64,000 nucleotides of DNA from Apostichopus japonicus (taxonomy: Eukaryota; Echinodermata; Holothuroidea; Aspidochirotida; Stichopodidae). The stretch covers positions 1,302,501-1,366,500 of the forward strand of contig NC_092570.1 of the NCBI RefSeq assembly GCF_037975245.1. Direction: 5' to 3'. The notes beneath the pieces are model-generated. The model was given only the letters and a program-made list of their open reading frames with translations, did not search any database and was not told where the DNA came from. Numbering within the stretch: the first letter of the stretch is position 1; the number at the start of each line of letters is the position of its first letter. This document shows, piece after piece, positions 55,374 to 64,000 of this stretch. The translations under genes were made by a program, and so were the position numbers.

Positions 55374-58300
55374 CTGCAAATAGATAGATAATGGCACAGA
55401 GTATGAAAAAGAATGGTTCAAAATAATTATCAGATACATTAAAGCTTTAACTTACAGCTGAACTTACTATTGGATGGGAACTTTGTGTTACAGTGTGACA
55501 GTTCCATATAACTGGATACCCTTCAACATAACTGAGTGAGAGTTCTGCATGGCTATGATAAGTTAGATGCCTCCATTTACAAAACTTACAATCATTTAGC
55601 CCCAATACAGAACATTTAATGGTCAACAAATATTTAATATAACAAAGTATAGTTTTGCTTTTGTTTGCAACCCTTTTGAAGATTAGGCTTAATAAAGTGA
55701 TACTTGCTTCACGTTGAAGAATCTTGTATCACGACAATACCAGACCTTCTCACAGGACTATACAACAGTTAACCCCTGCATGGTCACTGGCAACTTATCA
55801 TAGCCACACACATAATACACAAGTGTGCACAATTCAAACAGTCTCTCTCCCAAGGCACTACCTTGTGCTGCATCTACATTTCCCCTGGGGGACATCTAAT
55901 AGGGTCTAGCCATAGTTTGAAGAACTCAACAATAGCTGCAAGTTAACTTAAAGGCATAGAAGACTCGCCCAAACCGTGTGCGGCCATCTGGCAAAGTTAA
56001 CTTTCTGTTGCTTGCAAGTGACGTTTTGTTCGTGTCACTTCAAAATGCAGACAGCACAGTAATGAAACTTGATACCTTGCTATCTTTAGCTGGACCTGAG
56101 ATGTCCATCGCTGTATCGTTTCTACACTGTGCTGTGGGAATTGACCGCAGCTGTATGTACTGACTGTACACTAGTGTCTAATTACCGTTGGTAGCAAGCT
56201 GTGTGTGTATTTTCTGGGATCGATGGTGGTGTCTAATACTTCTGTTACACCTCATTCGAAACTAGGTCAGATTACCGGCATTAGACGTTACTTTTTGCGC
56301 GAGTCTTCACACCCTTTATGAGGCTATGAACATTATTTAAAGAGTGCAATCTCTTTGCAGATTACAGTAACAGGTTATATTTTCAGATAGCTCAAACTTT
56401 CCTATAAAAGTTGAATGTGGCACCACAAAACTTCATTCAAATTCTATGCACAGAGCAGATTTAAGTTCATACTCCTGGTAGTCAATGACAGATACATACA
56501 AGAATCCAGGATTTCATGCATACTACAACAGACACTGCCAGTTTAGCATATTCCAACAAACGTTACAAAACTATAGTTTGCATAGGGCAATCAAACGATT
56601 CAGAAGGTTTAGTCTAAATATGCCTGGCAATGCTTTGTCAAACCTTTCTGAAACTCGTTTTTAATTTCCCATAAACAGCAGCATTTCGTGGTACCTATTA
56701 CTCACTTGTCTAACAGGGCTCTGAGTAAGTCTGAGGGCAGAGGTACTCTAAAGGCATTGCAAGTGCTGCGGACGTGCTCCACGTCTAAGAAGCCAGAGTT
56801 ATCTGTATCACGATGAGCCAGACCATCGGCCAAATTGGTGAAGTTTTCAAAGTTTGATTTCTTCAGATGATCTTGTGTGATGGTGACTAACGTCTGTAGA
56901 TCCAGCTTGTCATCCTGCGTGTTACTGTAATACCTTGCCAGGGTCATGATTTCATGTTCAGACAACCCGCTTCCACCAAGCTGGAACAGTAGGTTCCTGG
57001 GAAAGGGGGAATGAAACCAGATTGAGGAGTTGAAGAGAAATAAAAACACGACTCAGCTAGACAGTATCCTACAGTTGTTGATCAGGGACATGGTAATATA
57101 AAAATACAAAAAATAAAAAGAGTTCAACCAGTCAAAATTCTGACATGAAATATACCTTCCATACCACTGTGCATAGGATACTGCCCTGATCTTTAAGCTG
57201 TTACTTGTTGAATAATAAATAGCAGTGTCAAAAGGTTACATGCACACCTTGAAAGATTTCATCTTGTAGACACATGGTTTCTTCCTGGTATTGATCATAA
57301 AAAGGAAACTGAGGACACTTAACCCCCCTCCTATCCCCCTCCCCTCCCCCTGCCAATAAGGGGAAGGAATAATTGGCCAAGAAAATAGGAGACTTCATGA
57401 GCAGATTTGACCCACATGAATCATGAAATCAGAGTTAAATTCAGATCCATCAGATCCACCATTAAATTCAGATCCAGAGATCCATGGTGTAAATCCCAAT
57501 CTCTCCCCAAATATGTCTAAACATTCTCACACAAACATAATAATTACATTTGCTAATAATATGGTTATGCAAAAGTTGAGCAAGACTGCACAAAAAAAAA
57601 GAATTGGTCCCTTTACAATATACACAAGTTTCACTTTCATGGCATAAAATCATTTTTTCATATTAAAACGTTTACATCACATTGTGTACTATTTCCGTGT
57701 ACAAATATCTGTAAATTTTGAGTAAAATTGATCATAATTGAGGAAACCACCACTAGTACGTTACTTGTTAAATATTTATAGTTTTTTAAGTTTAATATAA
57801 TATATACATATATACCTGAACTGATCATAATCTATCAAGCCGGTAGACTGGGGATCATTCCTCCTAAAGAATTCTTTAATCACATCTTTCTGCTGTACTG
57901 CTATAGCTGCAAGCTTTCTTGTAATTTCATCGATGTTGGCCATCGGAAACTATAAAGAGAAGCATGAAATAACATCCAAATTAATTTTCGGGACAAGAGC
58001 ACAACTGCCACTGAAATATTCTTTAAATATTACAGACATCGAATTTCCAGAAAATCACATGAATGCATATTCATTTGTAAAGTAATATGTTCCATAAGAT
58101 ATAAAATAAGAGCCAAGTTCTATTCCTGTAGAGGTAATGGGAGGATGGGGAACATAGGGTGTTTTTAAAAACTGAACCTGGTCAGCATCTTTCATATTGG
58201 ATTATTAGTTGTTATCATTTTTTCATCCTCTGTGGGATTTCCAGGGATTGGAAGGTGGGAGAGGAGGGCGGTAAGGGTTTCTTGGCAACAACCCGCTCAG

Positions 58301-61300
58301 CGCCTGTCGAAGTGGATATATACTTGTCATTAACTTTTTTATTAATTTTTGCATTAAAAAAATTTGGAGGGGTAGTTGTGTTTCTGTCTCCATAGCCCCA
58401 ACTAGGGGTGCACAGGGTTTCAATTCTGGGTGGAATTCCGACTGGATTTGAGGATTTTCCAATCCGGTATTCAGCAGTATATCGGATGTGAATATCTAAT
58501 TTCACAACTCTTACTCCATGAGCTTGTTTCTCCATATAGAGGAATGCATATTCATCAGCATCAATCAGAATGAAGTAGTGGCCATGGAAGTTCAATCTAC
58601 TTCCGACGTACAGGTCCCTGGCAGTGAAATATTCCGAGAGTTCTGTGCCAAAGCGAGGTTGGTCTGGTTTCTGGATTCTCTCTCGCTCTAAGAACTTTCC
58701 ACCAATGATGCCTGTAGACATTAGACAAGCAAGATAAAACCAGTAAAAATCAAATTTCATATAGATCTGCTACAAATCATGGCCCGAGCTACATGTTTGG
58801 TCAAGTTTTCCATGAAAAGATACAATCACAGTCTAATGGTTTAAATGTCAGTTGAGACAAAACTATAAGGACTTTAACTATTGACAACAAAAGTCAACAT
58901 TCAAAGGGTTCATTGTTTGGTCTAACTTCAAAGGGTATGGATCAACAAATCTATGTGGTTAAGCAATGCATTAAAACAGGTATGTGCCTGGTCTTTACCC
59001 TGCCCCACCCCATCCCATACCCAAGCATACATACAACACTTAAGCATATTCTAACAAACTGTCAATCATTTAAATTTAATACTTAACTTTCTGACCATCT
59101 CAAATATATATAATGAATAATACTAACCATAAAACATTCTAGCCATCACAGCAGTAATGACTTAATGATTAACTATGAATATATTGGGAGATCTCCTAGT
59201 TTTAAAGTTTGTGTCTGGAAGCTATCATTTGTAGATCAGTGATGTCATAGCTGCCACTAGTGTCCAAAGCCTTTTACTTTCTCATTGTTTTACTTTCATA
59301 TTTCCAAGCAAAATATAAAGATGTTGATACTGAAACCATTGCCGACATTAGGTTATGTCAGGAATTACATTTTTTTATATATTCAGCATTACATTACAGA
59401 AAGTAAACATTGCAATACAAGTAAAAACATACAATAAATGAAGTGTATGTGGCTTGATGATGTCATATTTAGACTTGATCAAGTCTTCAGCCTAGTGTGT
59501 GAAGGAATAAATTAAAGCTGTGATTTCTGCTAATGGTATAAGATTGCTCTGAACTGTCTTGGTAATGTTGTTCATCACAGTCATCTCTATCACAAAGATC
59601 ATCAATTCTGATGGTAGGGTTTGTGTCTCCTTTAAACTTCAGCTCACGTCAAAACAATTCTGCCTTCAGCCCTATACATATATCTAAAAGTGAGCTAAAA
59701 CAAAATGTTCCTATTCTGAGTGTTTGATTTTAGTTTGAAAGTTAACTTTCTTTTTTACGAATCTGTCGGGGCAGAAATGCACGAAAATATTAACAAGACA
59801 TTTCAAGTTTTTAATAGTTATCTGCTTGAAGATGGATATTACTCTACAAGAGTAAGCGCCTGCTTTAACCTCACATACCTGAGTTACGAACGGGAGGCTC
59901 AAACACAGCAATCGTGTCATCAGAGAGGAAGTATGAAATGATAAATCGTCTGTCCATGTCGATGGGCTTAGTCGTGTCAAGACGAGCCTTGAACCTGAGG
60001 ACGTTACTCTCAAGACCGTGCCTAGACAGCAATATCATGAGAAAAAAAAAATATATCATATTTTCATTAATGACAGAAATAAACAAAACATCAAGAAAAA
60101 AAAGAAAAGAAAATGCATTTAGAGTTTCTGATAAAACCTTCAATAACCCCTGTTGATAATGTTTTTTTTTTAACAAATCTATACTGACCTGTCTTTTTCC
60201 ATAAATTTGATGAAATCCCTCCTAGGTGGCTTAGGGAGAAGTCCCATACATGAGCACAGGGAGTCTTCCTCTGAACCGAATCCAGTGTACGGCGGCCACT
60301 CAAGTTTCCCTGTCCTGGGTGGGTCAGCCTTGTACGGTACAGCTTTGAAGTCCGCTGTGAAAAGCGATACCAAGTATAACTTTATATACCAACTCATAGT
60401 ATTGATTTACACCGTCTACCAATGGTTTACCCATTCCAAAAATCCTTTTCTCATGTATACTTTACATGGATCACAATTATGCAAGCTGTTTTACACAGAG
60501 TATGAATATTTCTACCAGACAGATGATTTTCAGTGGATCAGTGGGCACTGATAACATGGGAGGGTGAGAGGAGAAGTTAGGGTGAGCCGCTTATTCCAAC
60601 CAATGATCATTATCTGATAATAATCACAGCTTTTTGTGATTGCCTTTATAATGAGGCTATTAAACTTAAACTTTCAAGATTTTCAAAAGTAGCTTTCTGG
60701 ATGCTTTGAGCCCCCAAAATAATTCCCAGAGATCGAGTAGTGTTTAAAGTAGACAATATAAGGTCTCAATGTAGATAACTAGCTTTAGATTAGCTGTAAA
60801 ATGTTTGTTGAAATTTGAGCATGGGTGACTATTGTCCTGACATCTAGCCTATTTGGGTGCAATACTAATGACCTTTGAACGCACAAATCACTGCACTGCT
60901 CATCAACTTATATTTTAGACAACTAGTTTCACACCACAAACAAAATGTTAATCACAGTCAGTAATTACTACTGGCATTTAACTGAAAAATTTGAAAACTA
61001 CATTTAGTAACATCATAGAAACAATCAATTCAAGCAAACTAGGTTCAACCTCCTTTGCTTCAGTCACTTAGTTAAAACGATGCTTCACAAGCTATTGCCA
61101 CAATATTCGCATATTTAAATTATAGTTAGCCTTGTTGATTAATGAGCTAAATCTTAAAGGAAAAGAATTAAATAGCATTCAAATGAATTGCTGATAATGA
61201 TAATGTTTAAAACAGTAGGTTATTAAAGTTAAAAGACTGAGTTTCTTAAGGACTTTTTTAATATCGTATGTTGACTTACAAACACCATATTTGGTACTGT

Positions 61301-64000
61301 AGTATTTCTTGGTGAAGTCATCACAATCAGCGAGGATAAGTTTTCTTCCCCAGACGTTAATAGTGACACCAACCATGAGATCCTGGTCGGTATAACTTTC
61401 AGTTATAGCAGCGCCGGTCTAAATTGACAGAAGAACAAAATCAAGATGAACAACTATTGGAGTTTGTGTTACTCAAAACCATTAAAAAAAAAGCAAAACT
61501 TTCTGGAAAAGTAAAGTCATTTTACTGTGGATGAAACTTTCTTGTTGTACAATTCAAGCGAGGAAGTTGATCCAGTGTCCTATTGTATAATACTATAAAA
61601 AAATGGTGAACTTGCTATACAAGTGCAAAGACACCCTAGCAGTTCATAAGAGAAAACATTTAGAGCTTTCAAAACGGCTACACAAAATTCTTCCCTGCAA
61701 GTAACCATTATAGTCAACAAAACACATAGCAACAAATGTCTCTGCATTAATAACATAATCTGCAGCTCTTAGCAACATCATTGGACATTACGACATCTGG
61801 ATAATACCTTAAGGCTGTCCAAAATGTAGCGTCCACCATGTCCCATCGGACCAAATACATTCAGTACAGTACGGCCTGTAATTTCTCCTGGTTGTTTGAG
61901 AGGCTCAGGCGAAGTCTTTGGTAGTCGGGCTCTTCTCAGGAACATGGGAGCGGCATCTCTACCGGAGTTTGGATGAATGTATTCCTTGATCTCGATGGTG
62001 TCATCTGCCAAGAAGTAGTGGAGGATCATCTCTCGAACGTCTCCAAACATCTTCTCTGTATCGTTCCAGAAGCAGTAGAATCTAAGAACGTGACGATCAT
62101 GGTCCAGAAACTGTTTCAAGGTGTCTACTTTCTCGTAAGGGCGTAGAGGCTGCTGGGATTCGGCCATCTGTGGGAAATTAAAAATTTACAGAACCAGTGA
62201 ACTTTATATGACTCTCAAAGATATTTACAACTCATGTTTCAATTTTTGCAAATTTTTTTGCTTTGGTAAATAAATTTACACAATTCTATGCAAACCCTTT
62301 ATTACCATGAGAAGGCTTAATCCTGATATTATTACTTTGTAGAATATTGCAGAATACTCCCACAACTCACACACACACAGGGATTTTTGATAATGATAAT
62401 ACATTGTTTACTATATCTTTCATAAATTGTAGGGTTTTTGCTATTAAGCAGATCATCTGCAGAGGCTTAAGACTACTTTCGTAAACTATAAATCTTCCAA
62501 GTAATCACACTTTATGAAAGAAAGTAAACCAAAACATGACTATGACGATATTGAGTCACCATCCCTTATTTAATAATGTACATGTATAATTTACACAAAC
62601 CTTTTCCCTGTAGTTCTGATGTGGGTCTCCAGGTGTATCTTCAGGGGGGTTCACTCTCATGCCCAACTTTCTCAGGAAGTTATAGGTGAACTGGTCGCAG
62701 CCAGTGATCTTGAAGGTCCTGCCATAGAGTGTCATCTCACTGCCCACGTTAAAATGTTCTACTGTGTAACAGTGGGCATCATTTGGAGGTGGGAGGGGAA
62801 TGCGGTGACGCTTGATCAGAGTGCCTGTCGTAGTACAAAGTTTTAAACACTTACTAAAGGTTTACAATAATAATAATCATAATAATATTAGGCATTTAGC
62901 TATGCTATTCATGGTAAACCATATCACAGCGCTTACAAGTTATATTACCCCTGCTCAATGATAACCTGTCCCAGAGACAATCCCTCCAGGCGGCAGCAGT
63001 TATATACTGCGCCCAATGACAAGTTACCTCACAGGTACCCATTTAACCCCTGGGCGGAGAGAGGCAAGTGAGATAAAGCATCTTGCCCAAGGACACAACG
63101 TAATGAACTAGGCAGGAATCGAACCAGCAATCCTTGGATCACAAGTCCAACGCCTTAGCCAATTGGACACCACGCTCTTAGCCAATTGGCCACCACAATC
63201 TCAAGCACCCCAAAGAGATAAACAGTAGCAGGTTGTCTGAAACATAATTATCATTCTCTTCAAGTTCCCAATGCATCCACAAATACTTGAGCTACTCTTG
63301 AGGTTCCTTGCTGATCACTAGGTGATTTCATATTTGTTCTCCATTTTTGCCCTTGTTTTTGTGGAAGAATGGAATGCCGTCTACAAAATGATTACTTATT
63401 TCTCAGTTTGTGCATAAATTTCATATTGAATGTAATTACCTTGTGGAATCCCACTGTTGTTAACTTGAGGCTCATTAACTTGGATGGAGTCATCCTCGAG
63501 GTAGAAATAAATCTTGCATTTTCTAATTCTGTATTGCTCTTCAGGCTTCTCATGTACTCCTTCTTGAAAGTAGGCATCAAACCTCAAAACCTACTCAAAT
63601 CAAAGGGATGAAATATATCAATAGCTTTCTTGAATTAGATTATCATTCATTAAAACAACAGACAAAAAAGAAGCAAAACATTACTATGTTTAATGGGGCT
63701 GTGGTTTAAAGGCGCATTCATTTGCAATGTAAGACTTTCTGCTAACGACAGAAATATTTTTTGAAATATGATTACTTATGGTGAAAAATAACTTGAGATG
63801 AAAAAATGTTATTTATCACATTTAAAACTTAATTATTACAGCAAATGTTCTGGATATGTCAAGAAAACCTGCTCACTATTTTCGCAAATCAAAACAAAGG
63901 AACAGATTTATCACAAAATTTCTTACCTGTCTATCAAATGCAACCCAAGCAGGTGCTGCATTTCCTTGTCCTTGTGGAATATTACTGCGGTTTGGCTTTG
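55178..64000 (-). CDS. EFHC2-type DM10/EF-hand ciliary protein (11 exons visible, 5' end cut)
   Basis: Exons from 5' to 3' are 63927-64000 (partial), 63440-63590, 62601-62824, 61808-62167, 61280-61418, 60189-60354, 59879-60021, 58515-58711, 57816-57949, 56706-56996 and 55178-55373. All borders are GT/AG and the frame is continuous. About 690 residues are visible; the human protein has about 750, so roughly 60 N-terminal residues lie beyond the window. Three DM10 domains are clear: VLRFDAY/IYFYLEDDSIQVNEP, VLRFYCFWNDTEKMFGD/HYFLADDTIEIKE, and VLRFKARL/ISYFLSDDTIAVFEP. Each is followed by the GxxxxxxGRxFxIxDCDxFT type segment. The C-terminus carries EF-hand-like repeats whose loops lack the usual Glu at position 12. 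EFHC1/EFHC2 proteins are inner proteins of axonemal doublet microtubules. EFHC2 is favoured over EFHC1 by the longer C-terminal EF-hand region. Confidence 0.92.
55949..56318. mobile_element. TA-flanked MITE, copy B (370 bp, inverted relative to copy A)
   Basis: Left end TAAAGGCATAGAAGACTCGC matches the inverted right end of copy A, and the interior matches copy A in reverse complement along its length (for example the GATCGATGGTGGTG and GAGATGTCCATCGCTG blocks). It lies in the last intron of the EFHC2-type gene. The 61-codon open frame inside it is not a gene. Confidence 0.8.
56706..56996 (-). CDS. EFHC2-type exon: middle of the EF-hand region
   Basis: Acceptor cccag, donor gtgagt, phase 2 on both sides. 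Encodes SGLSEHEIMTLARYYS, then SNFENFTNLADGL and the loop DTDNSGFLDVEH, with His at position 12. Confidence 0.92.
57816..57949 (-). CDS. EFHC2-type exon: first EF-hand-like repeat
   Basis: Acceptor tatag, donor gtatat, phase 0 in and phase 2 out. Encodes a helix (VQQKDVIKEFFRR) and the loop DPQSTGLIDYDQ. The loop has Gln instead of Glu at position 12, so calcium binding is doubtful. Confidence 0.88.
58515..58711 (-). CDS. EFHC2-type exon: third DM10 domain, C-terminal half
   Basis: Acceptor tacag, donor gtaaga, phase 1 in and phase 0 out. Encodes GIIGGKFLERERIQKPDQ, then LSEYFTARDLYVGSRLNFHG and LIDADEYAFLYMEKQ. Confidence 0.92.
59879..60021 (-). CDS. EFHC2-type exon: third DM10 domain, N-terminal half
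   Basis: Acceptor tctag, donor gtatgt, phase 2 in and phase 1 out. Encodes LESNVLRFKARL then IDMDRRFIISYFLSDDTIAV and FEPPVRNSG. Confidence 0.93.
60189..60354 (-). CDS. EFHC2-type exon: linker before third DM10 domain
   Basis: Acceptor cacag, donor gtcagt, phase 1 in and phase 2 out. Encodes EWPPYTGFGSEEDSLCSCMG then PKPPRRDFIKFMEKD, the conserved GFGSEEDSL linker. Confidence 0.93.
61280..61418 (-). CDS. EFHC2-type exon: end of second DM10 domain
   Basis: Acceptor tttag, donor gtaagt, phase 0 in and phase 1 out. Encodes DLMVGVTINVWGRKLILADC then DDFTKKYYSTKYG. Confidence 0.92.
61808..62167 (-). CDS. EFHC2-type exon: second DM10 domain
   Basis: 120 codons, phase 0 on both sides. Encodes PLRPYEKVDTLKQFLDHDRH, then FGDVREMILHYFLADDTIEI and NSGRDAAPMFLRRARLPK. 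Its first codon is ATG, but this is an internal methionine because the upstream exons are in frame. Confidence 0.94.
62601..62824 (-). CDS. EFHC2-type exon: first DM10 domain, C-terminal half
   Basis: Acceptor gacag, donor gtttgt, phase 1 in and phase 0 out. Encodes TLIKRHRIPLPPPNDAHCYT, then EMTLYGRTFKITGCDQFTYN and MRVNPPEDTPGDPHQNYREK. Confidence 0.93.
62865..63202 (-). mobile_element. tRNA-derived SINE, probably MetaSINE type
   Basis: On the minus strand, a tRNA-like head carries an A box (TGGCTAAGGCG) and B box (GGTTCGATTCC), then the block TTGGGCAAGATGCTTTATCT and CACCCAGGGG-like sequence typical of SINEs shared among marine invertebrates, then an (ATT)n-like tail. It lies in an EFHC2 intron in sense orientation. 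The first 23 bases of the head, with the A box, are duplicated in tandem (63157-63202). Confidence 0.75.
63440..63590 (-). CDS. EFHC2-type exon: first DM10 domain, N-terminal half
   Basis: Acceptor gtag, donor gtaatt, phase 0 in and phase 1 out. Encodes VLRFDAYFQEGV, then YRIRKCKIYFYLEDDSIQV and NNSGIPQG, nearly identical to vertebrate EFHC2. Confidence 0.93.
63927..64000 (-). CDS. EFHC2-type, first visible exon (truncated by window edge)
   Basis: Encodes PNRSNIPQGQGNAAPAWVAF then DRQ, ending in phase 0 at donor gtaaga. Matches the PAWVAFDKQ segment just before the first DM10 domain. Confidence 0.88.

Noticed and set aside
55978-56163. 61-codon plus-strand frame in the EFHC2-type intron
   Set aside because: It lies entirely inside a TA-flanked MITE, and the matching region of the other copy is not open in the same way.
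61808-62167. Possible separate small gene starting with ATG at 62167
   Set aside because: The ATG is the first codon of an internal exon; upstream exons join in phase and match the same EFHC2 order.

Overview
The window is animal nuclear DNA. It is AT-rich, has short exons split by long introns with GT/AG borders, and is crowded with (TA)n microsatellites, poly-G/poly-C tracts and small non-autonomous transposons. The gene content (a neuroligin, an EFHC2-type ciliary protein, a SYCE1-like coiled-coil protein, a death-domain protein) and a MetaSINE-like element suggest a marine invertebrate deuterostome, possibly an echinoderm. The species assignment is inference and weak.

Layout. (1) 1-12.6 kb: no gene I can support; a GAT/ATG microsatellite (1.95-2.27 kb), (TA)n tracts and a layered minisatellite (6.4-7.2 kb). 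(2) 12.6-36.9 kb, + strand: a complete seven-coding-exon neuroligin of 776 residues with signal peptide, catalytically dead esterase domain, one membrane helix and a cytoplasmic tail. Its introns hold an antisense tRNA-Gly(GCC), tandem repeats, transposon fragments and a dead partial copy of one of its own exons. (3) 36.9-40.1 kb: intergenic, with a hAT-like MITE that has a perfect 8-bp target duplication. (4) 40.1-44.5 kb, - strand: a five-exon gene whose exons, including a 23-nt microexon, join in one frame to encode about 277 residues: a short N-terminal region, a death domain, a basic linker and a C-terminal domain resembling the insect MBF2 family. This is the most unusual item here. (5) 44.95-53.24 kb, + strand: a nine-exon, 244-residue coiled-coil protein that resembles SYCE1 of the synaptonemal complex; it starts head-to-head with gene 4, about 440 bp away. 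(6) 55.18-64.0 kb, - strand: an EFHC2-type gene (three DM10 domains, degenerate EF-hands), tail-to-tail with gene 5 and running off the right edge.

The four genes show no obvious shared pathway: synaptic adhesion, putative death-domain signalling, meiotic chromosome structure and ciliary doublet microtubules. The only structural coupling visible is the short divergent interval between genes 4 and 5 and the convergent 3' ends of genes 5 and 6. All exon joins were made by eye from reading frame, splice borders and remembered family sequences; no transcript or database evidence was available.
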